From NCBI GenBank assembly GCA_002407845.1, contig DHPK01000009.1, forward strand, positions 109,593-127,406: a stretch of 17,814 nucleotides of DNA, in the 5' to 3' direction. This document shows positions 1-7,821 of the stretch, piece by piece. Source of the DNA: Leptolinea sp. UBA5366. GTDB taxonomy: Bacteria; Chloroflexota; Anaerolineae; Anaerolineales; Anaerolineaceae. The position numbers were made by a program, and so were the translations under genes. Under the pieces are notes generated by a model. That model was not told the origin of the DNA, did no database searches, and saw only the letters and a program-made list of their open reading frames with translations. How positions within the stretch are numbered: position 1 is the stretch's first letter; every line of letters starts with the position of its first letter.

Positions 1-133
1 CTTTCAATGCCCGGATTGCCAGCGTCGGAGCGACATCCGCAACTCCGACCAATTTCATGTCTTTTTGCAGTGCGACCCCGTCAGCCAACCGCTGACCGAT
101 CACGCCATAACCGCATACACCCACTTTAATCAT
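1..133 (-). CDS. gap: Type II glyceraldehyde-3-phosphate dehydrogenase, N-terminal fragment
   Basis: Only the first 44 codons lie in the window; the gene runs off the left edge. The protein begins MIKVGVCGYGVIGQRLADG, followed by a DMKLVGVAD segment. This is a Rossmann-fold dinucleotide-binding start (GxGxxG, then the end of the second strand) and matches the N-terminus of archaeal-type (type II) GAPDH closely, better than Gfo/Idh/MocA or bacterial type I GAPDH. The family oxidises glyceraldehyde-3-phosphate with phosphate and NAD(P)+. The start is supported by GGAGG at 140-144. It follows iolE by 54 bases on the same strand with no terminator seen, so it is probably the next gene of the inositol operon, where it could use triose phosphate released from inositol. 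The family call rests on the N-terminus alone. Confidence 0.75.
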   Translation of the reverse strand, partial: MIKVGVCGYGVIGQRLADGVALQKDMKLVGVADVAPTLAIRALK

Positions 134-187
134 GGTTTTCCTCCAAGTTAATTATTTTTGAATCGTCCGCTTATTTCTCGTAAAAAA

Positions 188-1087
188 TTATAATCCAGTC
201 GTTTCCCGGATATATTTTCGAGCCTTTACCGCATATTCAAACGGATTGGCTTTCGCCGGATCCTGTTCAGCCTCAACAACTACCCACCCTTCGTAATAAA
301 CATCAGAGAGGATTTCGAAAACGGGTTTAAAGTCAAAGTCTCCATCGCCCGGGACAGTGAAAACACCGGCACGAACTGCGTCTAAAAAGCTCATGTTTTG
401 AGCCTTCACCTGATCATGAACGTCTTTGCGAATGTCTTTAAGATGAACATGCTTGACGCGTTTAATATATTTTTTTAGAATCGGGATAGGGTCGATGTCA
501 GCAAAACTGAGATGTCCGGTATCGAAGAGCAGGAAAACGGTTTCCGGATCGGTCATTTCCATGATCCGGTCGATTTCTTCAATTGTTTGGACGCCGGTTC
601 CCATGTGGTGATGGATGGTGAAAAACATGTCCTTTTCCCGTGCCAGCTGTCCCATTTCATTGAATCCGCGGGCGACTGTTTCCCATTGCGCTTCCGAGTA
701 AACCGGTTTGTTTTCCAAAATCGGCACGTCAAGCTTTCCTTGGATCGAATTCCCTTGTTCAGATACGCCGATAACGCGGGCGCCCAGAAAGTGCAGTTTA
801 TCGCGGTGTTTGATAAAAGCGTCGATTGTTTCCTGATAGGGGGTGCTGGTCAGCAGGCTTGAAAACCAGGCATTGCAGATTTGGAGTCCCCGAACATCGA
901 GTTTTTGTTTCAGAACTGCTGGATCCTGAGGGTATTTATTGCCAATTTCGCAGCCTTTGTACCCTGCGAGCGCCATTTCGCTGACGCATTGTTCGAAAGT
1001 ATTCTCCGCGCCAAGATCAGGCATGTCATCATTCGTCCAGCCGATCGGTGCAATCCCAAGTTTCACTCTTTCCGGATTTAGCATCAT
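188..1087 (-). CDS. iolE: Myo-inosose-2 dehydratase
   Basis: IolE removes water from 2-keto-myo-inositol (scyllo-inosose) to give 3D-(3,5/4)-trihydroxycyclohexane-1,2-dione, the second step of inositol breakdown. The 299-residue protein has normal family length and the xylose-isomerase-like TIM barrel pattern: the start VKLGIAPIGWTNDDMP near residues 9-23, HHHMGT (159-164), FDTGH (188-192), HVHLKD (213-218) and VVEAEQD (270-276), where the metal-binding and active-site residues of the fold are expected. Two adjacent ATG codons (1087 and 1084) could start the protein. AGGAGAGG lies 7-10 bases upstream and fits either. It follows iolD by 15 bases and is in the same operon. Cytoplasmic. Confidence 0.95.
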   Translation of the reverse strand: MMLNPERVKLGIAPIGWTNDDMPDLGAENTFEQCVSEMALAGYKGCEIGNKYPQDPAVLKQKLDVRGLQICNAWFSSLLTSTPYQETIDAFIKHRDKLHFLGARVIGVSEQGNSIQGKLDVPILENKPVYSEAQWETVARGFNEMGQLAREKDMFFTIHHHMGTGVQTIEEIDRIMEMTDPETVFLLFDTGHLSFADIDPIPILKKYIKRVKHVHLKDIRKDVHDQVKAQNMSFLDAVRAGVFTVPGDGDFDFKPVFEILSDVYYEGWVVVEAEQDPAKANPFEYAVKARKYIRETTGL

Positions 1088-1102
1088 GCGATCCTCTCCT
1101 GA

Positions 1103-2971
1103 TTAATAATCTCTGATTTGCGCAATATGCTTTTTCATATCGGCATAAGCTTTTTGAACGGATTCGGATTCTGAAACCTCAGCAACCCCGACCCGCCACC
1201 AGCTTTCAAACCCGGGTGTCATGCTGCCTGGCAGCACTTTGATATCAAAGACACAAGGTTTCGTCTGGGTCCGGGCATTGCGAAGTGCTTTTTTCAATTC
1301 TTCAACGCTGCGGATCACATAGCCTTTTGCACCATACCCTTCAGCTATTTTCGCGAAATTGATAGGCAACGCTTCACCGTCAAGCATGCCTGTTTTCTCA
1401 TTTCTGGCTTTGAAGACAGTGCCGAACGTATCAGTTCCCTGTCCATTTTGCAGACTTTCGATGCAGCCCCAGCCGGCATTATCAAAAACCATGATATTGA
1501 TTTTGATATTCTCCTGAATCGCGGTATACAGCTCACTATGAAGCATGATAAAACTGCCATCCCCGAGAAAAGCATACACATCACTGTCAGGTTCTGCTAA
1601 TTTCACGCCGACAGCGGCATTAATCTCATAGCCCATGCATGAAAAACCATATTCCATATGGTACGTGCCTGATTTTCCGGGACGGAAGAGCCGCTGCATG
1701 TCTCCAGGCAGGCTGCCGGCGGAACCAACGGCGATGTCTTTGGATTTCATGAACCGGTTGATTTCTCCGAGCGCACGGGTCTGGGGAATGCCCTGTCTTT
1801 CTTCATGGAGATAATAATAGCTGTTGACAATGTCATCCCATTCGCGTTTTGCTGCTTCAATTTCCTGCTTGTATCCGCTGGAATACTTCTTTGCAGTCAA
1901 AGCTTTTCTAAGCGATTTGAGCGCTTCCTGCGCGTCCGCCTGAATGGCTTCCGCGTCCATCTTGACCGCGTCAAAGGCACAGACGTTGATCGCCAAAATC
2001 TTACAATTTGGATTTTGAAATCCCCACTTCGAACTGGTTGTGAAGTCGGTGAAGCGTGTGCCGATGCCGATAATCAGATCAGCGTCTTTCGCGATTAGAT
2101 TCGCAGCTTTTCCGCCGGTCACTCCGATTCCGCCGAGGTTTAACGGATGATTCCAGGAGAGGAGTCCTTTTCCGGCTTGAGTTTCAGCAACCGGGATGTT
2201 GAATTGTTCTGCAAATTTCTGGAGTTCTTTTCCAGCTTCGCTGTATCGCACACCCCCGCCGCAGATGATCAGCGGTTTTTTGCTCTGAACAATCAGGCTA
2301 GCAGCTCTGCTGGTCTGAGCGCTGGTCATTGGCCGGCGTTCGATATGCCAAACCCGTTTTTTGAAAAAGTATTCCGGATAATCATAGGCTTCTGCCTCGA
2401 CATCCTGCGGTAATGCGACACAGACCGCGCCTGTGTTCGCCGGGTCTGTCAAGACCCGCATTGCATGAATCATGGCAGTCATCAGCTGCTCAGGGCGGTT
2501 AATCCGATCCCAATAACGGCAGACTGCCCGGAACGCATCATTGACAGTCGTGGAGTAACTTTCTGGAAATTCAACCTGCTGCAGGACTGGATCTGGCTGT
2601 CGGCAGGCAAATGTGTCGCCGGGAAGAACCAGCAGCGGAATACGATTGGCGGAGGCAGTGCCGCAGGCGGTAACCATGTTGAGCGCGCCGGGTCCGATCG
2701 AGGACACACAGGGGATGATCTTACGCCGATTTTTCTGCTTTGCATAGCCGATAGCGATGTGCGCCATACCTTGTTCGTTGTGCCCTTGATAAAACCGCAG
2801 CTGGTGCCCGCCCTGCTCTAAAGCTTGCCCGACGCCTGTAACGCAGCCATGCCCGAAAACGCCGAGAATTCCATCAACAAATCGTTCCTCGACGCCGTCA
2901 AATTCTGTATATTGATTGTCAAGAAATTTAACCAGAGCCTGCGCCATGGTTAAACGGATTCTTTTTGTCAT
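1103..2971 (-). CDS. iolD: 3D-(3,5/4)-trihydroxycyclohexane-1,2-dione hydrolase (ThDP-dependent)
   Basis: IolD opens the cyclohexane ring of the dione made by IolE, giving 5-deoxy-D-glucuronate. It belongs to the thiamine-diphosphate enzyme family. In the 622-residue form the catalytic-type glutamate is in GHNEQGMAH (Glu66), and the ThDP/Mg motif is GDGSF (470-474) with the partner Asn at about 498 in FDNAGWGC. A longer reading frame reaches 3028, but the ATG at 2971 is preferred: it gives the family N-terminus MTKRIRLTMAQALVKFL, has AGGGGGA just upstream, and overlaps the iolB stop codon by four bases (ATGA). That overlap suggests translational coupling. The extra upstream codons would lie inside iolB. 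Confidence 0.95.
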   Translation of the reverse strand: MTKRIRLTMAQALVKFLDNQYTEFDGVEERFVDGILGVFGHGCVTGVGQALEQGGHQLRFYQGHNEQGMAHIAIGYAKQKNRRKIIPCVSSIGPGALNMVTACGTASANRIPLLVLPGDTFACRQPDPVLQQVEFPESYSTTVNDAFRAVCRYWDRINRPEQLMTAMIHAMRVLTDPANTGAVCVALPQDVEAEAYDYPEYFFKKRVWHIERRPMTSAQTSRAASLIVQSKKPLIICGGGVRYSEAGKELQKFAEQFNIPVAETQAGKGLLSWNHPLNLGGIGVTGGKAANLIAKDADLIIGIGTRFTDFTTSSKWGFQNPNCKILAINVCAFDAVKMDAEAIQADAQEALKSLRKALTAKKYSSGYKQEIEAAKREWDDIVNSYYYLHEERQGIPQTRALGEINRFMKSKDIAVGSAGSLPGDMQRLFRPGKSGTYHMEYGFSCMGYEINAAVGVKLAEPDSDVYAFLGDGSFIMLHSELYTAIQENIKINIMVFDNAGWGCIESLQNGQGTDTFGTVFKARNEKTGMLDGEALPINFAKIAEGYGAKGYVIRSVEELKKALRNARTQTKPCVFDIKVLPGSMTPGFESWWRVGVAEVSESESVQKAYADMKKHIAQIRDY

Positions 2972-3780
2972 GATTCCCCCTGTTTCCCCTGATCTGGCCA
3001 GAATTTCGCATCGGGATTCGTGACCCACTTAAATTCTGGGACAAATGTCGGAGTGATATATGGATTGCCATCGATGTGCCGAATGACCCAAAGATACCAT
3101 AGGGCATAGCCGGGATAGGTGACATGCGGATGGGTCATCCCTGAGGTGATCAGGATCGTGTCATTCCCGCTTAATTTGAATACATCCTTGCCAACCTCAG
3201 CGTAAGCATGCCCGCCCTTCGGGTTGGTTTTGTAATAATAAATTTCTGGCTGCGGGTGATGGTGGGGCGGATAGGAGCTCCATTTTCCCGGAAATCCAAT
3301 CACTTCGCCAACCACAAGGTTAGCCCAAGGGGCGTTTTCATGATTGAAGGTGGTTCGAACGATGCGCGTCGATGTCTCCTGCATGGTGCCAGCGCCGCGA
3401 TATTCTGACGGCGAGTCAGCCGGTTCATACAGTTTTGGTTCGAATTTACGCTCGTTTACCGTGCGGTTAACGGTGATTTCAGAATCTTCAGCAATTCCGG
3501 TTATTTTTACCGGCAGATCGCCCGGAACATGCAGAACCCAGGGTGCGAAGTCAAAACAGTTTTCCCGCTTGATGCGCACGGATTGGTCACCATAATCAAG
3601 TTGAATTTCTCCGTAAACAAGCAGGAAAGCGCGTTCCAAATTGGAATGATCTTCATAAGTTTTGGCTGGTTTAAGCCTGAGAATGCCGAAATCCATCAGC
3701 ATATCAGGCGTTCCGCCGATCTTGGTTATTTCTGTATAGCCGAAGGCAAAATCTTTTCCTTTGATTATCTTTTCAGTCAT
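2968..3780 (-). CDS. iolB: 5-deoxy-glucuronate isomerase
   Basis: IolB converts 5-deoxy-glucuronate to 2-deoxy-5-keto-D-gluconate, the substrate of the IolC kinase. The 270-residue protein is a bicupin of normal length. The metal-binding signature PPHHHPQPE (171-179) followed by YYYK is the hallmark of the family, and a second histidine pair appears in THPHV (216-220). The start at 3780 is preceded by GGAG, which lies in the last codons of iolG six bases away, so the two genes are read from one transcript. Its end overlaps the start of iolD. Cytoplasmic. Confidence 0.95.
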   Translation of the reverse strand: MTEKIIKGKDFAFGYTEITKIGGTPDMLMDFGILRLKPAKTYEDHSNLERAFLLVYGEIQLDYGDQSVRIKRENCFDFAPWVLHVPGDLPVKITGIAEDSEITVNRTVNERKFEPKLYEPADSPSEYRGAGTMQETSTRIVRTTFNHENAPWANLVVGEVIGFPGKWSSYPPHHHPQPEIYYYKTNPKGGHAYAEVGKDVFKLSGNDTILITSGMTHPHVTYPGYALWYLWVIRHIDGNPYITPTFVPEFKWVTNPDAKFWPDQGKQGES

Positions 3781-3786
3781 GTATTT

Positions 3787-4803
3787 TTACTCCATAATTT
3801 CTGCAATTTTAACCGGACGATTTTCTTTCATGGATTTGTTCGCAGCCATTGCGATCAGAATGGGTTTGAGCCCATCGTCGATAGAGACCGGAACCGGCTG
3901 ATCGTTCAGAATTGCCTGCACGAATTCTCGAATTTCTGTTTGGAACGATGCCATATACCGTTCCAGGAAGAAGTAAAGGGGTTTGTCTTTGCAGACAGCT
4001 TCTTTCGTGCTGAGGACGACATTCGTTTCTGTGTCATTTTCTGCTGAAGCGGCGCCTGATGTGCCGAAAACTTCTACGCGCTGATCGTAACCATAAACTG
4101 CCTTGCGACAGTTGTCAATTACGCCGAGCGCGCCGTTGGCGAATTTCAATGTGATCACGGCTGTGTCAATGTCTCCCGCTTTTCCGATTTCAGGGTCGAC
4201 TGTTACCGCACCTGCCGCATAAACTTCAACCACGTCTGATCCGGATTGAAAGCGAGCCATATCGAAATCGTGGATGGTCATGTCCATGAACATTCCGCCT
4301 GAGCTTTTCGCATATTCGGGAGATGGCGGTTCCGGATCGCGAGACGTGATCCGAACCATTTGGATTTCGCCCAGCTCGCCATCGTTCGCCAGCTGCCGGA
4401 TTCTTCTGAAATTGTGATCAAATCGCCGATTGAAGCCGACTTGCATTTTCACACCTTCTTCTTCAACGACTTTTTTTGTCTGGAGGATTTTTTTGATTTT
4501 CAAGTCAACCGGCTTTTCACAGAAGATGTGCTTTCCGGCGCGCGCGGCTTCCATAGCGATGTCGGCATGGGTTGGCGTGGGTGAGCAGATCAGAATGGCG
4601 TCAATAGCGGGATCATCGAGGATCTTGCGATAGTCAGCATATGCATGAGGAATTCCAAATTCCTGTGCAGCTTTCTCTGCGAATTCGATGAGGGGATCGG
4701 AAATTGCAGCGACAGCAGCTTCCGGAATGCCGAACGCGATCGATTGGGCATGAACTCGGCCGATTCGCCCTGCGCCGATGATCCCAATTTGAACTTTTTT
4801 CAT
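3787..4803 (-). CDS. iolG: Myo-inositol 2-dehydrogenase
   Basis: IolG oxidises myo-inositol to 2-keto-myo-inositol with NAD+ and is the entry step of the pathway. The 338-residue protein is a Gfo/Idh/MocA oxidoreductase: nucleotide-binding GIIGAGRIGRVHA (7-19), the CEKP motif with catalytic-type Lys97, and DMTIHDFDMARF, which places Asp174 and His178 with the D-x3-H spacing of the IolG triad. It is the first gene of the operon; AAGGAG lies 8 bases before the ATG, and a promoter and LacI-type operator lie about 60-90 bases upstream. Related enzymes act on scyllo- or chiro-inositol, so substrate preference within inositols is not settled, but the iolBDE neighbours support an inositol role. Confidence 0.92.
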   Translation of the reverse strand: MKKVQIGIIGAGRIGRVHAQSIAFGIPEAAVAAISDPLIEFAEKAAQEFGIPHAYADYRKILDDPAIDAILICSPTPTHADIAMEAARAGKHIFCEKPVDLKIKKILQTKKVVEEEGVKMQVGFNRRFDHNFRRIRQLANDGELGEIQMVRITSRDPEPPSPEYAKSSGGMFMDMTIHDFDMARFQSGSDVVEVYAAGAVTVDPEIGKAGDIDTAVITLKFANGALGVIDNCRKAVYGYDQRVEVFGTSGAASAENDTETNVVLSTKEAVCKDKPLYFFLERYMASFQTEIREFVQAILNDQPVPVSIDDGLKPILIAMAANKSMKENRPVKIAEIME

Positions 4804-4862
4804 AGGAGGGTCTCCTTGTAAAATAAGTGTTTTAATCTTTGATTGTGAATTGCAAATGTTGT

Positions 4863-4897
4863 TTGTAAACGTTTACAATCTGGTTCTATCATAACAC
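4863..4897 (-). promoter_or_regulatory. Promoter and LacI-type operator of the iol operon
   Basis: A perfect 16-bp palindrome, TTGTAAACGTTTACAA, lies at 4863-4878 with the central CG and flanking AAA/TTT typical of LacI/GalR-family operators. On the minus strand an extended -10 element, TGT-TATGAT, lies at 4896-4888, nine bases upstream of the palindrome. There is no good -35; TTCACA occurs 20 bases before the -10. The start site would be near 4882, so the operator begins at about +3 and a bound repressor would block RNA polymerase. Start to iolG ATG is about 80 bases. The regulator gene is not in the window. The operator is clear; the inducer is inferred. Confidence 0.75.
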
Positions 4898-5126
4898 TAT
4901 TTATCGTGATTCATGTGAAGAAAAATGTAACCTTTTTAAGTGAAAATGTTCCTGTTAAGCGGGAATCTTTTTCTTATTTAGTAAAAAAGACAGTTTGAGA
5001 TAAAAATCTATATATTGAGTCAAAGAAAAATCTGATTTGATTTATTGGAGGGACAGCCGAACCGAAAGATGTTCAGCTGTATTCAAATTATTGGCAATAA
5101 AAGAAAATAAAGAGTAAATAAACTAA
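4898..5126. other. Intergenic region between iol promoter and mntP
   Basis: The full gap between iolG and mntP is 347 bases and AT-rich. Its left part carries the iol promoter and operator, and its right end a hairpin behind mntP. In between, an inverted repeat at 5053-5080 has ten-base arms (ACAGCCGAAC / GTTCAGCTGT) and an 8-base loop. The one mismatch becomes a G·U pair on the minus strand, so a minus-strand transcript reading past mntP would fold it best. No gene of credible length or start signal was seen. The hairpin may be a second terminator or an RNA stabiliser. Confidence 0.4.
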
Positions 5127-5150
5127 CTGCCCCCAAGAATCGCGGGCGGT
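5127..5150 (-). terminator. Weak terminator behind mntP
   Basis: On the minus strand directly after the mntP stop, ACCGCCC pairs with GGGCAGT around a loop of about ten bases, with one C/A mismatch. It is followed by a T-rich stretch (AGTTTATTTACTCTTTATTTT). The imperfect stem makes this a leaky candidate. Confidence 0.5.
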
Positions 5151-5717
5151 TTAAATGCCAGTTGTGAGATGCTCGAAAAGCAGGCGGGAACCAAGTAGAA
5201 AGAGGATCGCTCCGCCGACAATTTCCATCCGGCTGTCAAGCAGATTGCCGAGTTTCCTGCCGAAAAACGATCCAGCGATTGAGAAGAGGAAAGAGGTCAG
5301 TCCAATCAGAAATATATTCAAGCCGACATTCAGATCTGCAATTGCCCCCAGACTGACGCCGACCGCCAGCGCATCAATGCTGGTCGCAAGCGACAGCATC
5401 AGGACCGTTTTCTCGTTTGAGGGTTTGATCGGACATTCCATATCAGCGTTGGCGCCTTCGATGATCATCTTAATCCCGACGTAACACAAAAGGATGAATG
5501 CGATCCAGTGGTCAAAACTTTGAATTAAATGGAGCAGATTGCTACCAAGCAGCCAGCCGATGAGCGCCATGCCTGCTTGGAATAGACCAAAGTGGAGCGC
5601 GATATTGAGATAAAGCTTGATATCACGCTCTTGATCGATCGTTCCGATGCAGATTGAGACAGCCAGGCAGTCCATTGCGACCCCGACTGCCAGTAGGATG
5701 GTTGAAAAAAGTGACAT
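5151..5717 (-). CDS. mntP: Manganese efflux pump MntP
   Basis: MntP exports Mn2+ across the cytoplasmic membrane and protects against manganese excess. The 188-residue length is normal. The protein has six hydrophobic segments arranged as two related halves, each with the family aspartate: Asp16 in VAMDCLAVSI and Asp115 in TSIDALAVGVS. Other family features are GLFQAGMALIGW (44-55) and a second GxxxG-rich segment near the end. It begins 14 bases after ettA and is probably cotranscribed; GAGGAA is about 11 bases before the ATG. No room exists for the yybP-ykoY manganese riboswitch that often precedes this family, so any manganese control must act elsewhere. Confidence 0.93.
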   Translation of the reverse strand: MSLFSTILLAVGVAMDCLAVSICIGTIDQERDIKLYLNIALHFGLFQAGMALIGWLLGSNLLHLIQSFDHWIAFILLCYVGIKMIIEGANADMECPIKPSNEKTVLMLSLATSIDALAVGVSLGAIADLNVGLNIFLIGLTSFLFSIAGSFFGRKLGNLLDSRMEIVGGAILFLLGSRLLFEHLTTGI

Positions 5718-5731
5718 GGATTCGAAATTCC

Positions 5732-7417
5732 TCAGATGCGGGTCAAAGACCGATATTTCATGCGGTGCGGCGTATCTGCTGCGATCCCCAATCGTGTGCG
5801 GCGGTCCGCTTCATATTGCGTGTAATTGCCGTCAAAGTAGGTGACAGAAGCGTCATCTTCAAACGCCAGAATGTGGGTCGCGATGCGGTCCAAGAACCAG
5901 CGGTCATGAGACACAACCAGCGCACAGCCCGCGAAACTTTCAAGCGCTTCTTCGAGCGCTCGGATGGTGTTCACGTCCAAGTCGTTGGTCGGCTCGTCAA
6001 GCAGCAGGACGTTGGCTTCACTCTTCAGCATTTTTGCCAACTGTACGCGGTTGCGTTCACCGCCTGAAAGGGTGCCTACCAATTTTTGTTGATCCCCGCC
6101 GGAAAAGTTGAACCGGGCAACATATGCCCGGGAGTTGACTTTTCGGTCACCAATCTTGATTTCATCCAAACCGCCAGAAATTTCCTCCCAAATTGTTTTT
6201 TCTGCACCAAGCGATTCACGGCTCTGATTCATGTAGCCCAATTGGACAGTATCTCCAATTCTGATCTCGCCGGAATCCGGCTTTTCTTCACCGGAAATCA
6301 TGCGGAATAATGTAGTTTTTCCGGCGCCATTCGGACCGATGATCCCAATCACACCGCCGGGCGGCAAGTTGAATGAAACCTGATCCATAATAATTCGGTC
6401 TCCATAAACTTTACGCACATCTTTGCATTCGATGACCAAATTTCCCAATCGCGGACCAGGGGGAATAAAGAGCTGCATTTCTTCGTTCGACTTGGCGAAA
6501 TCCTGCGAAAGAAGCTTCTCATAGGAGGCGATTCGGGCTTTCGATTTTGCATGCTGACCCTTGGGCGACATGCGGATCCACTCAAGTTCGCGTGAAAGCG
6601 TGCGCTGCCGCTGGCTTTCACCCTTCTCTTCCTGTTCCAGCCGGTTTTTCTTTTGCTCAAGCCATGAGGAGTAATTCCCCTGATAAGGAATGCCTTCCCC
6701 GCGATCCAGCTCAAGAATCCAACCGGCAACATGATCCAGAAAATAACGATCATGCGTGACGGCGATGACTGTCCCCTCGTACTGCTGCAAGTGCCTTTCA
6801 AGCCAGGCGACTGCCTCGGCGTCAAGATGGTTGGTTGGTTCATCCAACAGCAGGATATCCGGTTTCTGGAGGAGCAGCCGGCAGAGCGCAACCCGGCGTT
6901 TTTCACCGCCGGACAGAATGTTGACCGGTGTCTCTCCGGGCGGGCAGCGCAGTGCATCCATTGCCATTTCCAAGCGGGAATCGATATCCCAGGCATCCAT
7001 CGCATCGATTTTTTCTTGGACTTTCCCCTGCTTGATGATCAGTTTATCCATTTCATCGTCGCTCATCGGTTCAGCAAACTTGTTGCTGATCTCTTCGAAC
7101 TCTTTCAGCAGGCTGAGCTGTTCGGCTGCGCCTTCTTCGACAATTTCTCGGACGGTTTTATCGCTGTTGACCAGCGGTTCCTGTTCCAGATATCCAATCG
7201 TAAAACCCGGTGCGACAGCTGTCTCTCCGATAAAATCTTTATCCACGCCGGCAAGAATTTTTAAAAGCGAACTTTTCCCTGATCCGTTCAAGCCAAGTAC
7301 GCCGATTTTAGCGCCATAGAAGTAGGAGAGGTAAATGTTTTTTAAAATCACCTTTTTATTAATCTGTTTGGAAACGCCGATCATAGAATAAATTACTTTG
7401 TTCGGTTCAATCGCCAT
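5732..7417 (-). CDS. ettA: Energy-dependent translational throttle protein EttA (ABC-F)
   Basis: EttA binds the ribosomal E site and gates the first steps of elongation according to the ATP/ADP ratio. The 561-residue protein carries two ABC domains and no membrane segments: first Walker A GLNGSGKSS (42-50), signature LSGGEKRRV (168-176), Walker B ILLLDEPTNHLD (188-199); second Walker A GPNGAGKTT (361-369), signature LSGGERNRV (450-458), Walker B VLLLDEPTNDLD (470-481). The stretch at about 90-145 fits the EttA arm, and the charged linker at about 250-320 (EWIRMSPKGQHAKSKAR) fits the tRNA-contacting P-site motif. Its GGAGG ribosome site lies within the last codons of yciH, five bases away. It is a translation factor rather than a transporter. 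Confidence 0.93.
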   Translation of the reverse strand: MAIEPNKVIYSMIGVSKQINKKVILKNIYLSYFYGAKIGVLGLNGSGKSSLLKILAGVDKDFIGETAVAPGFTIGYLEQEPLVNSDKTVREIVEEGAAEQLSLLKEFEEISNKFAEPMSDDEMDKLIIKQGKVQEKIDAMDAWDIDSRLEMAMDALRCPPGETPVNILSGGEKRRVALCRLLLQKPDILLLDEPTNHLDAEAVAWLERHLQQYEGTVIAVTHDRYFLDHVAGWILELDRGEGIPYQGNYSSWLEQKKNRLEQEEKGESQRQRTLSRELEWIRMSPKGQHAKSKARIASYEKLLSQDFAKSNEEMQLFIPPGPRLGNLVIECKDVRKVYGDRIIMDQVSFNLPPGGVIGIIGPNGAGKTTLFRMISGEEKPDSGEIRIGDTVQLGYMNQSRESLGAEKTIWEEISGGLDEIKIGDRKVNSRAYVARFNFSGGDQQKLVGTLSGGERNRVQLAKMLKSEANVLLLDEPTNDLDVNTIRALEEALESFAGCALVVSHDRWFLDRIATHILAFEDDASVTYFDGNYTQYEADRRTRLGIAADTPHRMKYRSLTRI

Positions 7418-7422
7418 CTTTT

Positions 7423-7782
7423 TTATCCTCCGTCTCGCTTGGCTTTATATCCGCTGTTCGTTAAAAAACTGAGCACGAAATCAACGCGGTCTCCTTGAAT
7501 TTCGATCACCCCGTCGCGGACCGTTCCGCCAGTGCCTAACTTTTTCTTGATTTCAGCAGCTAATTTTTGAATTTCATCTTTTGTGCCCGGCACCCCGCGG
7601 ATAGATGTGACTTCTTTGCCGCCCCGCCCCTGCTTTTCCCGTCTTACCCGCACAATTCCATCGGATGGGAATGGTTGATCCGCTTTGGCTGATTTACAGA
7701 TGCATAGACCAATCGGGCGGCTGCATTTTGGGCAGATTCTTCCGCTTTCAGTTGAATAAACGACCGGGTTGCTGTTTCTCAT
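7423..7782 (-). CDS. yciH: SUI1/eIF1-like translation factor YciH
   Basis: This 119-residue protein is a bacterial homologue of eukaryotic initiation factor eIF1. Bacterial members are thought to affect the fidelity of initiation. The C-terminal two thirds show the SUI1 fold pattern: VRVRREKQGRGGKEVTSIRG (45-64), then KKKLGTGGTVRDGVIEIQGD. The N-terminus has C17-x2-C20-x6-C27-x-C29, a likely zinc knuckle. The gene begins a unit with ettA and mntP. There is no clear ribosome binding site; instead a TATAAT box ends nine bases before the ATG, so the mRNA may be leaderless or nearly so. Confidence 0.9.
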   Translation of the reverse strand: MRNSNPVVYSTESGRICPKCSRPIGLCICKSAKADQPFPSDGIVRVRREKQGRGGKEVTSIRGVPGTKDEIQKLAAEIKKKLGTGGTVRDGVIEIQGDRVDFVLSFLTNSGYKAKRDGG

Positions 7783-7791
7783 AGCCCACTA

Positions 7792-7821
7792 ATTATAGCA
7801 AAGATTAGCATGAAGCGTCAT
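7792..7821 (-). promoter_or_regulatory. Promoter of yciH-ettA-mntP
   Basis: A perfect TATAAT lies on the minus strand at 7797-7792 with an ATGACG -35-like hexamer 18 bases upstream (7821-7816). The expected start site is 7784-7785, only two or three bases before the yciH ATG at 7782. The -35 overlaps the left arm of an inverted repeat (7816-7824 with 7858-7866). Confidence 0.6.

Noticed and set aside
512..862. Plus-strand open frame opposite iolE
   Set aside because: Antisense shadow of a well-conserved gene. No ribosome site or recognisable motif.
5069..5110. Small plus-strand frame of 13 codons after a GGAGGG
   Set aside because: The ribosome-site-like sequence is 17 bases from the ATG, too far, and the frame overlaps a hairpin and has no support.
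5718..5731. Possible manganese riboswitch (yybP-ykoY) ahead of mntP
   Set aside because: Only 14 bases separate ettA and mntP, and no such structure can fit outside the ettA coding region.
6349..7005. A 218-codon minus-strand open frame inside ettA
   Set aside because: It is in another frame of the clearly coding ettA gene, has low-complexity composition and no family resemblance.
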